64,000 nucleotides of DNA from Pantoea sp. CCBC3-3-1 (GCF_007981265.1 NZ_CP034363.1:4650001-4714000); one strand, 5' to 3'; shown: positions 1 to 8,775, counted from the first letter of the stretch. Program-made: numbers and translations. Notes: generated by a model not told the origin, from the letters alone.

Positions 1-307
1 GAAACTGCCGCCGCTTAGTCTGGAAAGCTGGCAGGCTATCAGTGGGCTGATTGAGCAGCAGGATCCGCACTGTCGCGGTATTTTGATACTTGGCCTTGAT
101 GCGCCGGTCGACGTTCTGAAAGCCGGTTTTGCCGCCGCAGCAAAAGCACCGTGGGTGAAAGGGTTTGCCGTAGGCCGTACCATCTTTGGTCAGCCATCAC
201 GCCAGTGGCTACAGGGTGAGCTGGATGATCAAGCATTAATTCATCAGGTTAAAGAGAATTATCTGCGGCTCATTCGTTACTGGCGAGAGGTACGACCGGC
301 GAAATGA
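1..307 (+). CDS. iolC: IolC C-terminal part (5-dehydro-2-deoxygluconokinase, DUF2090 aldolase-like domain), 5' truncated
   Basis: Only the last 101 residues are in the window; the reading frame is open from base 2 and ends at TGA 305-307. The segment with GILILGLDAP, KGFAVGRTIF and a C-terminal LIRYWR is typical of the DUF2090 domain that enterobacteria carry fused behind the PfkB-type sugar kinase IolC. The full enzyme phosphorylates 2-deoxy-5-keto-D-gluconate in inositol catabolism, and the fused domain resembles the IolJ-type aldolase that splits the product. The neighbours iolR-like, iolB and iolA support the assignment. A hairpin terminator follows at 317-344, so this is probably the last gene of its transcript. 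The kinase domain cannot be checked here. Confidence 0.85.
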   Translation, partial: KLPPLSLESWQAISGLIEQQDPHCRGILILGLDAPVDVLKAGFAAAAKAPWVKGFAVGRTIFGQPSRQWLQGELDDQALIHQVKENYLRLIRYWREVRPAK

Positions 308-316
308 TGCGGCTCG

Positions 317-344
317 GGGGCGGTTAATTCGCCCCATTCTTTTC
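317..344 (+). terminator. Intrinsic terminator after iolC
   Basis: GGGGCG (317-322) pairs with CGCCCC (330-335) around a seven-base loop and is followed by a T-rich stretch. It separates iolC from the regulator gene downstream. Confidence 0.7.
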
Positions 345-451
345 ACATTCCCCCCCCTTATTTCTCCCTGCGAAATAAAATCTCTCATTTGTTTCGATCG
401 TACCAGGCTATTCTGTGATTCAATTCATATCCCGATGAAATAGATCCGCTG

Positions 452-473
452 AATTTCGTTATCAAGTGAAATT
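452..473. promoter_or_regulatory. Candidate operator upstream of the RpiR-type regulator gene
   Basis: AATTTC, ten bases, GAAATT is a perfect interrupted inverted repeat about 60 bases before the regulator start at 536. A TTTC...GAAA palindrome with different spacing lies before the iolI-like gene (4198-4221). Autoregulation by the RpiR protein is an inference; no experimental site is known to me for this organism. Confidence 0.35.
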
Positions 474-535
474 TTTTGTTCATCTGGTAGAATAACCCGA
501 GAAACAACATGACTTATTTTTAGCGAGCCTGAGTA

Positions 536-1375
536 ATGACTATTACACCAACACAGCTTTCTTTATTACAGGATGACATTCGTCGTCGCTACGATACTCT
601 GAGTAAGCGCCTGAAACAGGTGGCTCGCTATATTCTTGATAACAGCAATAGCATTGCTTTTGATACCGTTGCCTCAATTGCGCAGCAGGCTGATGTGCCC
701 CCCTCCACGCTAATCCGTTTTTCTAACGCATTCGGCTTTAGCGGCTTCAATGAAATGAAACAGGTTTTTCGTCAGCATCTGATGGAAGAGACCGTTAATT
801 ACACCGAACGCGCTCGTCTGTTCCGCCAGACCTCCACCGATGAGACCGCTGCACCACCAGAGAATCCGGCTGAAATCCTTAATGTTTTTACTATGGTCAA
901 TTCCCAGGCGTTACAGCAGCTGGCGATGCAAACCAATCCAGAGCAGCTTGATAAAGCCGTCGAACTGCTGGCGCAGGCAGAGAATATTTATATTATTGGC
1001 CTGCGCCGTTCATTCAGCGTGGCCTCCTACCTGACTTATGCGCTGCGCCATTTGGAACGTCGGGCTTTCCTGATTGACGGCCTTGGCGGTATGTTTACCG
1101 AGCAGTTGGGCATGGTGAACCCAAAAGATGTGGTGATTGCTATCAGCTATTCTCCCTACGCACGTGAAGCCGTGGAACTGGTCGAGCTGGGTGCGAAGCG
1201 CGGTGCACAGCTGATCGCCATTACCGACAGCCAGGTTAGCCCGCTGGCGGCTTTCAGCGATGTTTGCTTTGTGGTGCGTGAAGCTCAGGTTGACGGTTTC
1301 CGTTCTCAGGTTGCTTCGCTGTGCCTTGCACAAACGCTCGCGGTATCGCTGGCGCTTAACAACGCGCAGTCTTGA
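536..1375 (+). CDS. iolR: MurR/RpiR family transcriptional regulator, probable inositol (iol) repressor
   Basis: 279 residues. The N-terminal part (about 1-85) is an RpiR-type helix-turn-helix: it contains SKRLKQVARYIL, FDTVASIAQQADVPPSTLIRF and FGFSGFNEMKQ. The C-terminal part (about 125-270) is a SIS sugar-phosphate binding domain, with IYIIGLRRSFSVASYL and VVIAISYSPYAREAVEL. In Salmonella the iol genes are repressed by an RpiR-family IolR, and this gene lies between iolC and iolB, so the same role is likely; the effector would be a phosphorylated inositol intermediate (family knowledge). The ribosome-binding site before ATG 536 is weak. The gene converges on iolB over a bidirectional terminator. 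The symbol rests on context. Confidence 0.75.
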   Translation: MTITPTQLSLLQDDIRRRYDTLSKRLKQVARYILDNSNSIAFDTVASIAQQADVPPSTLIRFSNAFGFSGFNEMKQVFRQHLMEETVNYTERARLFRQTSTDETAAPPENPAEILNVFTMVNSQALQQLAMQTNPEQLDKAVELLAQAENIYIIGLRRSFSVASYLTYALRHLERRAFLIDGLGGMFTEQLGMVNPKDVVIAISYSPYAREAVELVELGAKRGAQLIAITDSQVSPLAAFSDVCFVVREAQVDGFRSQVASLCLAQTLAVSLALNNAQS

Positions 1376-1420
1376 TTTAGCAGAGTTAGCGCCTGTTATT
1401 TTTCAGACCGTAACTCGCGT

Positions 1421-1450
1421 AAAAAAGGGCGACCGTAGTCACCCTTTTTT
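1421..1450. terminator. Bidirectional terminator between iolR and iolB
   Basis: A-run, AAAGGGCGAC, a short loop, GTCACCCTTT, T-run. The stem has one mismatch and is flanked by A on one side and T on the other, so it can serve both converging genes. Confidence 0.75.
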
Positions 1451-1464
1451 GTTTTTAACGTACT

Positions 1465-2283
1465 CTAAGCTTTACGTGGATATTCTTCGCTGTTAACCCA
1501 GGCGTGATCTTTCTCCCAGCTGAATTTCCACTTCCTGACCGGACCCGCCATTACGTTCAGATAATAGTTGTCGTAACCGGCAAGTGTCGCAACCGGGTGA
1601 TAGCCCCTTGGCACCGTAACCACATCGCGGTTATAGGCCGCCATGCATTCATCCAGCGAGCGGTCGTCGGTATACACTCGCTGCATGGCAAAACCCTGTT
1701 CTGGCGAGAAGCGGTGATAATAAGTCTCTTCCAGGTAAGTTTCCGTTTCTGAGTTTTCCTGGTCATGCTTATGGCTTGGATAAGAGCTGGTATCGCCCTC
1801 GTCGGTATAAACTTCCACCACCAGCAGACTGTCGGCAGGCCGATCGTCCGGCAGAATATTGTGCACCAGCCGTTTGTTGCGCCCTTTACCCCGCTTCTCC
1901 ACGCCAACATCGCCAGGCGAGATCAGTCTTGCAGGCAGGTTGCCCTTACCGGGCGCGTTACACACCGCCAGTTCAAGATCGGAATCCGCACGGACTTCCA
2001 CCTTATCGTGATGAGGAACATACACGGAATAAGGCGGCGTACGTTCAAACGGCGACATGCGCTTACCAATATCAGGAAACTCGGCGTGAAGGGTCTTTAC
2101 CGAGGCCAGTCCGGCGACCAGAACCAGACACAGTTCTTTATCGCCGCTTTCCAGCGTTAAGGTCTCTCCTTTACTAAGCTGATAAGCGTCAAAACCTACA
2201 TAGCGCCAGTTAGCGCTTTCTGGCGTGACATGCTGAATGCGCCCCTGCGCATCCGGCTGCTGTACTTTAGATAACAGTGACAT
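1465..2283 (-). CDS. iolB: 5-deoxy-glucuronate isomerase IolB
   Basis: 272 residues, the usual IolB length. IolB converts 5-deoxy-D-glucuronate to 2-deoxy-5-keto-D-gluconate, the substrate of IolC. The sequence has the bicupin layout of the KduI/IolB family, including YPSHKHDQ with candidate metal-binding histidines, an ETYLEETYYHRF segment with acidic and histidine residues, and a C-terminal PRGYHPVATLAGYDNYYLNVMAG stretch split by further conserved residues. The start at 2283 has an AGGAG-type ribosome-binding site about 8 bases upstream. It lies 39 bases downstream of iolA on the same strand, so the two form an operon. Confidence 0.93.
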   Translation of the reverse strand: MSLLSKVQQPDAQGRIQHVTPESANWRYVGFDAYQLSKGETLTLESGDKELCLVLVAGLASVKTLHAEFPDIGKRMSPFERTPPYSVYVPHHDKVEVRADSDLELAVCNAPGKGNLPARLISPGDVGVEKRGKGRNKRLVHNILPDDRPADSLLVVEVYTDEGDTSSYPSHKHDQENSETETYLEETYYHRFSPEQGFAMQRVYTDDRSLDECMAAYNRDVVTVPRGYHPVATLAGYDNYYLNVMAGPVRKWKFSWEKDHAWVNSEEYPRKA

Positions 2284-2322
2284 ACTGCTTCTCCTTGTCC
2301 GATGCGTTTAAAAAAGAATGCA

Positions 2323-3828
2323 TTAGCCCAGCGTTGGCATGCTGAACTCAGACACGGTTTTTTGTCCACTCGGCCAGCGTACGGTGGCGGTCTTCATTCG
2401 GGTATAGAAGCGTACGCCATCCGGTCCGTGCACGTTTAGCGCACCAAAGACCGAACGTTTCCAGCCGCCAAAGCTGTGGAATGCCATCGGCACAGGAACG
2501 GGTACGTTGACGCCAACCATGCCCGCCTGTACTTCACGCACAAAATCGCGTCCGGTGTGGCCGTTGCTGGTAAAAATGGCGCTGCCGTTGCCAAACTCAT
2601 GGCTGTTGACCAGCTTCAGCGCGCTGGCGTAGTCCGGTGCGCGCATGATGCTCAGCACCGGGCCAAAGATTTCTTCGCGCCAGATAACCATGTCGGACGT
2701 GACGTTATCAAAAAGCGTTCCGCCAACATAGTAGCCTTCGGCATGGCCTGGCACCTCGAAGTTACGGCCATCAACGACCAGCTTCGCGCCTTCTTCCACC
2801 CCTTTATCGATGTAGCCCAGCACTTTTTTCTGATGTGCGGCAGAGACAACCGGCCCCATCTCATTTTCTTCTTTGCCTTTCTGAATGCCCGGCCCCACGC
2901 GTAGCGCTTTGACCAGTGGCGTTAATGCTGCGATCAGTTTATCTGCGGTGTCGTCACCTACAGCGACAACAACCGGCAAGGCCATGCAGCGTTCGCCTGC
3001 CGATCCAAAAGCACCGCCCATAATGGCGTTTACTGTTGCGTCGAGATCCGCATCCGGCATCACAATGGCGTGGTTTTTCGCGGCGCCAAAAGCCTGTACT
3101 CGTTTGCCGTGAGCGCTGGCCGTTTTATAAATATGCTCCGCCACGCCAGAAGAACCGACAAAGCTTACCGCCTGAACACGCGGATCGGTATACAGCTGCT
3201 CAGCATCGTCGTTAGAGCAGTGAATAACATTAAAGACGCCGTCCGGCAGGCCCGCTTCGGTCAGGAGTTCGGCCATGCGTACCGATGCTGAGGGATCGAG
3301 CGCAGGCGGTTTGAGTACAAAGGTATTACCGCAGGCCAGTGCAATAGGGAACATCCACAGGGGAACCATCGCCGGGAAATTGAACGGAGTGATACCCGCC
3401 ACGACGCCCAGCGGCTGCATCAGCGAATAGCTGTCCACGCCGGTTGCCACATCGGCCGAGTTTTCCCCCTTAATCAGATGAGGAATACCACAGGCAAATT
3501 CCACGACTTCCAGACCGCGAGTCAGTTCGCCTAATGCGTCTGACCAGACTTTCCCGTGTTCGCTAACAATCAGCGCCGCCAGCTCGTCCCGATGCTGTTC
3601 CATCAGGGCTTTAAAATTGAACAGCACGCGAGCACGACGAAGTGGTGAAGTGCGTGACCAGTCTTCGAAGGCGTTATGGGCCACTTCAATCGCTTTCGCT
3701 ACTTCATCTGCGGTGCTTTGCGTCAGTTCACGGACGGGTTTACCGGTAGCCGGATCGTAAACCGGGATCGTTTCATTGCTGGCGCTCAGAGAGGTTTTTC
3801 CGCCAATAAAATTACCTGTGATCGTCAT
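2323..3828 (-). CDS. iolA: CoA-acylating (methyl)malonate-semialdehyde dehydrogenase IolA/MmsA
   Basis: 501 residues from the ATG at 3828. An upstream in-frame start exists at 3882, but 3828 has an AGAGG ribosome-binding site and gives the family N terminus MTITGNFIGG. The protein is an NAD-dependent aldehyde dehydrogenase that turns malonate semialdehyde into acetyl-CoA and CO2, the last step of inositol breakdown. Visible signatures are the PFNFPAMVPLWMFPIALACG cofactor region, FVGSSGVAEHIY, FGAAKNHAIVMPDAD, the catalytic cysteine in GERCMALPV, and WREEIFGPVL. The gene is first in an iolA-iolB transcript with a long upstream region. Confidence 0.93.
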   Translation of the reverse strand: MTITGNFIGGKTSLSASNETIPVYDPATGKPVRELTQSTADEVAKAIEVAHNAFEDWSRTSPLRRARVLFNFKALMEQHRDELAALIVSEHGKVWSDALGELTRGLEVVEFACGIPHLIKGENSADVATGVDSYSLMQPLGVVAGITPFNFPAMVPLWMFPIALACGNTFVLKPPALDPSASVRMAELLTEAGLPDGVFNVIHCSNDDAEQLYTDPRVQAVSFVGSSGVAEHIYKTASAHGKRVQAFGAAKNHAIVMPDADLDATVNAIMGGAFGSAGERCMALPVVVAVGDDTADKLIAALTPLVKALRVGPGIQKGKEENEMGPVVSAAHQKKVLGYIDKGVEEGAKLVVDGRNFEVPGHAEGYYVGGTLFDNVTSDMVIWREEIFGPVLSIMRAPDYASALKLVNSHEFGNGSAIFTSNGHTGRDFVREVQAGMVGVNVPVPVPMAFHSFGGWKRSVFGALNVHGPDGVRFYTRMKTATVRWPSGQKTVSEFSMPTLG

Positions 3829-4315
3829 GTTCTGGCCTCTTAGATGTATGTATTCCCTACAGACGACCGCCGCTAAAGGCATATCGCCTGACCGGATAAC
3901 TCCTGAATGCGTGCAAAGACAGTATTATATTGGAATAAATTTTTCAAATAATTCACTTTAGAAAATTCATTTTTAGCGGCACAGATCGCATTTTCTTTTC
4001 TTGCTGGGCTTCCTTTTTATAAGGCGTGTTTTGTTCGGCCAAAAAGCGCTAAGTCACTGCATGGCGCGGCATGCGGTAATAAAGCCTGTTTAACATAGCT
4101 GTCAGTAAGGAAAGAGTGGCAGTTGAGAAACGGTGGGTTTCGAGACAAAATTAATGCCCTGAAACGAAATTTTGCGAGAGCGATCCAAAAATTTAAATTT
4201 CATAATTCATTATTTATGAAATAAATGTTTTCTTAGGGGCCTTAAGGGTGAACTGACCGGACTGGCAGCTAAAACCGGCCTCACCGATCCTTTTCTGATT
4301 TGCAGGAGCAGCAAA
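3829..4315. other. Divergent control region between iolA and the iolI-like gene
   Basis: 487 bases without a credible gene. It is AT-rich near 3920-3990 and 4190-4225. It holds the palindrome at 4198-4221 and the sequence AACGAAATT (4163-4171), which also occurs inverted upstream of the regulator gene (452-460). Both flanking promoters must lie here. Confidence 0.6.
4198..4221. promoter_or_regulatory. Palindrome upstream of the iolI-like gene, candidate regulator site
   Basis: TTTCATAA, eight bases, TTATGAAA: a perfect interrupted inverted repeat about 95 bases before ATG 4316. TTTC...GAAA ends resemble the inverted repeat before the RpiR-type gene, though the spacing differs. Confidence 0.35.
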
Positions 4316-5131
4316 ATGGCTATCGATCCAACCCGTTTCTGTATTAACCGCAAAATTGCCCCGACGCTCAGCCTCAGCGAATTTTTCCAGCTGGTGCATG
4401 GCCTTGGCCTGAATAAAATTGAACTGCGTAACGATATGCGTAGCGGTAACGTCACCGACGGGTTGAGTTATGACGAAGTTCGCGAGCTGGCAAAGCGCTA
4501 CGGGCTTGAGATCGTGACTATCAATGCGGTTTATCCTTTTAACCAGCCTGACGCTGCGCTGCTGGAAAAAACGGAAGCGTTGCTGAAAGATGCGCAGGGA
4601 ACCGGTGCAAAAGCCCTGGTACTTTGTCCGCTGAACGACGGTACGCCAGTGGCAGCGGAAGAAACGATCGCCGCCATGAAAAAGCTGGCGCCGCTGTTTG
4701 AAAAGTACGGTATTGAAGGTTTGGTCGAACCGCTCGGTTTCCCATGCAGTTCATTGCGTTCTGCGGTGCATACTCAGGCATTAATCCGCGATGCTAACGT
4801 TCCTTTCCGCCTGGTGCTGGACACCTTCCACCATCATCTTTATGAAAAAGCGGAAGAAGAATTTGAAGGCAACATTGATATTAACGGTATTGGCTTAGTA
4901 CATCTTTCCGGTGTGGAAGATACCCGTCTGGCCAGCGAGCTGACGGATGAAGAACGCATCATGCTGAGTGACGGCGACGTACTGAATAGCGTCGCGCAGG
5001 TTCAACGTTTGGAACGGTTGGGCTACAAGGGCGTTTATGCTTTTGAACCTTTCTCTTCCGTTATGGCCGGCTGGAACACAGCAGACATTGAGCGGGAAAT
5101 TCGCCAGAGCATTAAAATTTTGCAGGGCTGA
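4316..5131 (+). CDS. iolI: IolI-like TIM-barrel isomerase/epimerase
   Basis: 271 residues with an AGGAG-type ribosome-binding site just before ATG 4316. The fold is that of the xylose-isomerase-like (AP endonuclease 2) TIM barrels. Candidate metal ligands appear in the expected order: Glu in LVEPLGFPCS, Asp and His in LVLDTFHHHLYE, His in GLVHLSGVED, and Glu in YAFEPFSS. Bacillus IolI, which interconverts inosose isomers, has the same order of ligands and similar length, and the gene sits in an iol cluster; the exact substrate is inferred. IolE-type inosose dehydratase is the main alternative but is usually longer. A hexanucleotide repeat and a strong terminator follow. Confidence 0.75.
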   Translation: MAIDPTRFCINRKIAPTLSLSEFFQLVHGLGLNKIELRNDMRSGNVTDGLSYDEVRELAKRYGLEIVTINAVYPFNQPDAALLEKTEALLKDAQGTGAKALVLCPLNDGTPVAAEETIAAMKKLAPLFEKYGIEGLVEPLGFPCSSLRSAVHTQALIRDANVPFRLVLDTFHHHLYEKAEEEFEGNIDINGIGLVHLSGVEDTRLASELTDEERIMLSDGDVLNSVAQVQRLERLGYKGVYAFEPFSSVMAGWNTADIEREIRQSIKILQG

Positions 5132-5144
5132 TTGTCGCCAGCCA

Positions 5145-5178
5145 GCAATGGCAATGGCAATGGCAATGGCAATGGCAA
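5145..5178. repeat. GCAATG hexanucleotide tandem repeat
   Basis: Five perfect tandem copies of GCAATG plus GCAA, starting 13 bases after the iolI-like stop codon and ending about 40 bases before its terminator. It lies in the 3' untranslated region, so length change would not shift a reading frame. Confidence 0.95.
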
Positions 5179-5218
5179 ATTATTACCCGAACGCCTGAAC
5201 AGGATCTGTGTTGTCTTT

Positions 5219-5243
5219 GGCGGCCTTTACGGCCGCCCTTTTT
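5219..5243 (+). terminator. Intrinsic terminator after the iolI-like gene
   Basis: GGCGGCC (5219-5225) and GGCCGCC (5231-5237) form a strong stem followed by a run of T. The T-run is only on the plus-strand side. Confidence 0.85.
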
Positions 5244-5259
5244 ATAAAGAGAGGCTGTT

Positions 5260-6468
5260 TTAAGCCACTCGTTCATCCAGGGGTTGATTGCGTCGGATTT
5301 TTAACGTTAACAAAAGCGCCATGCAAACCAGCAGGCCGCTAAGCAGGTAAACGACGGGAACGCCAAAATAGCCCATAACCAGTCCGGCTAACGGTCCGGT
5401 AATGCCCAATGATAAATCCATAAAGGCCGTATAGGTTGCCAGCGCACTGCCCTGATTTTGTGGCGGAACCGTTTTCACGGCCACCACGCCAATGGCCGGG
5501 AAAACCAGCGAGAAACCAGCGCCCGTCAGGAGCGCGCCCAGCTTTGCCATCCACGGGTCTGCCGCTCCCCAAACCAGGAACAGCCCTGTGGCCTCAACGA
5601 TGAAGCACACCATGGCGACAACAAGGCCACCATGCCGGTTGATTGCATTGGGAAACAGCAGACGCGTGCCGACAAATGCCCCGCTAAATAGCGTCAGCGC
5701 CCATGCTGCGCCTTCCCATCCTTTTGCCTGATAAAACAGCGTAATAAAAGTGGCAATGACGCCAAATCCTGCCGATCCCATGGCCAGAATGATGCCGAAA
5801 TGCCAGATGCGTCCCAATACCGCCCGAAACGGCAGCTGTTTGCCCTTCGCACTTTTTACCGCAGGGCGGGGAAGCGCCATCACAATAGCCAACAGCGCAA
5901 TGCTGATGACAAATGCAGCAAGCAGCAGCAGACCGCCCCATCGGTAGATTGCCACGCCAAGCGGCGCACCAATCGCCATTGCACCGTAGGTAAATATTCC
6001 GTTCCAGGAAATCACCCTGCCTATATGTAATGAACCCACTACCCCTACGCCCCACAGGGTTGCACCGGTGCCGGCGAAACTTTGCCCGACGCCAAGAATG
6101 ATCCGGCCAAGACATAACAGCACCAGGCTAAGCACTGGCGCACCGGCGCTAAACGCGGCCAGCGCATAAAAAAGTCCGCTAAGAAAACAGCCGCATAGCC
6201 CGACAACCACCACTTTTTTCGGCCCCCAGAGATCGGCAAAGCGTCCGGCATGCGGGCGGCTAAGTAAAGTAGAGAAATATTGCAGGCTGACCACCAACCC
6301 CGCCCAAAAAGCGCTGTACCCCATGACGTCGTGGACATAGCCGGGAAGTACCGCCAGCGGTAAGCCTATTGTCAGGTAGCTGGCAAAATTAAAAATTACG
6401 ACGGAAATGATACGCAGGTTTAAGCCTAAACCGCTTTGAACCGCTTCCGACGCAGGTTGCTCAGGCAT
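5260..6468 (-). CDS. yhhS: MFS transporter of the YhhS family
   Basis: 402 residues with about twelve hydrophobic segments, the length and pattern of a 12-helix major facilitator. The loop after helix 2 carries SRPHAGRFADLWGPKKVVV, a variant of the MFS signature GxxADRxGRK. In E. coli, yhhS lies next to yhhT, as here (divergent neighbour at 6701), which supports the name. YhhS family members have been linked to export of sugars such as arabinose and to glyphosate tolerance; no substrate can be read from the sequence. It converges on the iolI-like gene. Confidence 0.8.
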   Translation of the reverse strand: MPEQPASEAVQSGLGLNLRIISVVIFNFASYLTIGLPLAVLPGYVHDVMGYSAFWAGLVVSLQYFSTLLSRPHAGRFADLWGPKKVVVVGLCGCFLSGLFYALAAFSAGAPVLSLVLLCLGRIILGVGQSFAGTGATLWGVGVVGSLHIGRVISWNGIFTYGAMAIGAPLGVAIYRWGGLLLLAAFVISIALLAIVMALPRPAVKSAKGKQLPFRAVLGRIWHFGIILAMGSAGFGVIATFITLFYQAKGWEGAAWALTLFSGAFVGTRLLFPNAINRHGGLVVAMVCFIVEATGLFLVWGAADPWMAKLGALLTGAGFSLVFPAIGVVAVKTVPPQNQGSALATYTAFMDLSLGITGPLAGLVMGYFGVPVVYLLSGLLVCMALLLTLKIRRNQPLDERVA

Positions 6469-6700
6469 AAGGCACTACTCTTTTAACAGTCATCCGAATT
6501 TTTACTATAACCCGATTCTGACGGAAAACATCAGCCGGTGAAGCGGTGTTTTAGCGTGCGCCGGGGAGGCTGTTGACAATTTTTGCCCAGGCCCCGCGTT
6601 AAACGCCCCCCTCGCGTCCAGCGTTAAGACCTTTCCTTAAATCAATCTGTTACCGAAGCGCGGAGGCTATACTAAGCACAGAAACCGCGAAGGAGAGAGA

Positions 6701-7765
6701 ATGAGCGAACTGCAGCAGGAGAAGATGGGGCAGAATATGCTGCTGAAGATGGCCACGCTGGTGGTCGTTCTGGCAGGGATCAAAGCAGCTTCAGAGATTC
6801 TGGTGCCCTTTTTACTGGCGCTGTTTCTGGCCATCGTTTTAAATCCGCTGGTGACGATATTAAAGCGGCGTGGCGTACGGCGTGGATTAGCTATCGGCTT
6901 GGTCATTTTCGCCGTGCTGGTCTTGCTTGGATTGCTGATTGCCATGATTGCCGGCTCGGTCGATGAGTTCACCGCTATTTATCCGCAGCTCCAGGCGCAG
7001 ATGACGCAAAAGCTTGCGATAGTGCAACATCTTGCCGCGCCTTTTCACATCAATCTTTCGACAAGCAGCCTTGCTGAGCGGCTCGATCCCAACTCAATCA
7101 TGGATATGGCGACGACGATATTAAGTCAGTTTTCTGGAGCGCTAGCCGGTATGGTGCTGCTGGTGATGACGGTAATTTTTATGCTGTTTGAGGTGCACCA
7201 CCTGCCCTATAAACTGCGTTTCGCGCTGGTGAATCCTCAAATCCGCATCGCGGGTCTGCATAAAGCGTTGAAAGGCGTGACGCATTATCTGGCACTGAAA
7301 ACGTTAATTAGCCTGATTACCGGGATCGCTGTCTGGCTGGTATTGATGTTGCTGGACGTGAAGTTTGCCCTGCTGTGGGGCGTGGTAGCGTTTATCCTTA
7401 ACTACATTCCTAATATTGGCCCGGCCATCGCTGGTATCCCGCCCTTCCTACAGGCACTGCTGCTGAATGGTGTTTACGATGCCACCCTGATCGCCGCGCT
7501 GTTTATCACCATTCATATGGTGTTCGGCAATATGCTGGAACCTCGGGTGATGGGTAAAGGCCTGGGGCTTTCCAGCCTGGTGGTGTTTCTTTCGCTGATT
7601 TTTTGGGGATGGCTGCTGGGTCCGGTCGGTATGCTGCTTTCAGTGCCGCTGACCAGCGTGTGTAAAATCCTGATGGAAACAACCCCTGGCGGCAGCAAGC
7701 TGGCGATCCTGCTGGGCAACGGCAGACCTGCAAAACCAAAAAAAAAGAACAGACCGTCTCGCTGA
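6701..7765 (+). CDS. yhhT: AI-2E family (PerM-like) membrane transporter YhhT
   Basis: 354 residues, start ATG 6701 with GGAGAGAG just upstream. The N-terminal third has three hydrophobic segments (LLKMATLVVVLAGIKAA, ILVPFLLALFLAIVLNPLV, GLVIFAVLVLLGLLIAMIAG). A soluble stretch follows and then a C-terminal membrane half with NYIPNIGPAIAGIPPFLQA and MVFGNMLEPRVMGKGLGLSS, which are hallmark motifs of the AI-2E/PerM family. The tail is basic (KPKKKNRPSR). It is divergent from yhhS. The physiological substrate is unknown; family members include autoinducer-2 exporters and Na+/H+ antiporters. Confidence 0.88.
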   Translation: MSELQQEKMGQNMLLKMATLVVVLAGIKAASEILVPFLLALFLAIVLNPLVTILKRRGVRRGLAIGLVIFAVLVLLGLLIAMIAGSVDEFTAIYPQLQAQMTQKLAIVQHLAAPFHINLSTSSLAERLDPNSIMDMATTILSQFSGALAGMVLLVMTVIFMLFEVHHLPYKLRFALVNPQIRIAGLHKALKGVTHYLALKTLISLITGIAVWLVLMLLDVKFALLWGVVAFILNYIPNIGPAIAGIPPFLQALLLNGVYDATLIAALFITIHMVFGNMLEPRVMGKGLGLSSLVVFLSLIFWGWLLGPVGMLLSVPLTSVCKILMETTPGGSKLAILLGNGRPAKPKKKNRPSR

Positions 7766-7771
7766 ATCAGC

Positions 7772-7801
7772 GCGGAAGCAAGCCGTAGGGTTCGCTTCCG
7801 C
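7772..7801. terminator. Hairpin between yhhT and the binding-protein gene
   Basis: GCGGAAGC (7772-7779) pairs with GCTTCCGC (7794-7801) between two convergent genes. There is no T-run, so it is at best a weak terminator. Confidence 0.4.
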
Positions 7802-7807
7802 CTGACA

Positions 7808-8761
7808 TTAGCGTGCTTCAAAAACGCTGGTATCCGTAATGGCCTGCACGTTGACCTTGCCAGGTAAAATAGCTAACGAGGAGAACAGATCGGAAACCTG
7901 CTGCACTTTGGCAATATCCTCCGTGGTAACCGGACGAATACCGTGTGAAATTCGCGCGGTTATCGGCTTTGCTTCTGCGGGAGATAAGCGTGTCAACGAA
8001 GAGTAAACCTGATTATATTCATCAGGATGCGCAATTCCCCATGCGCGGGCTTTCGCCAGACGGCGGGCAAAATCGGCAATGGCCAGCCGCTTTTGTGGAT
8101 CCTTAAGCGAGCTTTCCGTGGCGGTGACGAAAGAGAGCGAAGTCGTCAAACCTTTGCTGTCCCGCAGCAGACGAGCGCCATGCTGTTCGGCAATGCCCAG
8201 ATAGGGATCAAAAGTAGCCCACGCCGCGATCTGTCCGGAGTTGAACGCCGCGCTGGCATCCGTCGGCAGGACAAAGCGAATCGCCACTGCATCGCGTTTG
8301 AGCCCCGCTTCTTCCAGTACGCCATAGAGTAAGTGTTGAGAGATGCTGCCGCGTGCCGATGAAACCACCACCGTTTTCCCCGCCAGTTCTTTGACGCTGT
8401 GAATCGGTGAGTCCGCCGGTACGATTAGGCCATTTGTTGCGCTGTCGCCGACGTTAGTCGCAATAATTTTAAGGTCAACGCCGCCGGAAGCCGCCATCAG
8501 CACCGGCAAATCGCCCGCGTAGGAAGTATCTACCGCCCCTGCTCTCTGGGCTTCAAACAGAGGTGCTGCACCCTGAAAATTTGCCCAGCGAAACTGATAA
8601 GGCGCGTCCTTCATGACGCCCGAAGCCTCAACCAGCGAGCGCAAATTACGTGCCTGATCGCCTAATACCAGCGTCACTTTGGCAAGATCGTCTGCGCAGC
8701 TGGCCGCAAAAGCGACGCACAGCAGTAGTGCTGCCGAAAACCCTTTTTTTACCGCTATCAT
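7808..8761 (-). CDS. ABC transporter substrate-binding protein, SsuA/TauA/NMT1-like
   Basis: 317 residues. The first 23 or so form a signal peptide (MIAVKKGFSAALLLCVAFAASCA), so the protein is periplasmic or, less likely, a lipoprotein. Motifs of the aliphatic-sulfonate/nitrate binding-protein family are visible: VTLVLGDQARN, FQGAAPLFEAQRAGAVD, DLPVLMAASGGVDLKIIA, SPIHSVKELAGKTVVVSSARG, and AFNSGQIAAWATFDPY. No permease or ATPase gene lies nearby. The gene follows a class II aldolase gene by 14 bases on the same strand, so the ligand may be related to that enzyme's substrate; this is inference. Confidence 0.8.
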   Translation of the reverse strand: MIAVKKGFSAALLLCVAFAASCADDLAKVTLVLGDQARNLRSLVEASGVMKDAPYQFRWANFQGAAPLFEAQRAGAVDTSYAGDLPVLMAASGGVDLKIIATNVGDSATNGLIVPADSPIHSVKELAGKTVVVSSARGSISQHLLYGVLEEAGLKRDAVAIRFVLPTDASAAFNSGQIAAWATFDPYLGIAEQHGARLLRDSKGLTTSLSFVTATESSLKDPQKRLAIADFARRLAKARAWGIAHPDEYNQVYSSLTRLSPAEAKPITARISHGIRPVTTEDIAKVQQVSDLFSSLAILPGKVNVQAITDTSVFEAR

Positions 8762-8775
8762 CCTGTTCCCTTCTT

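Noticed and set aside
1765..2177. Overlapping plus-strand frames opposite iolB
   Set aside because: Shadows of iolB with no independent evidence.
2476..2904. 142-codon plus-strand frame opposite iolA
   Set aside because: It lies inside iolA, which is far better supported.
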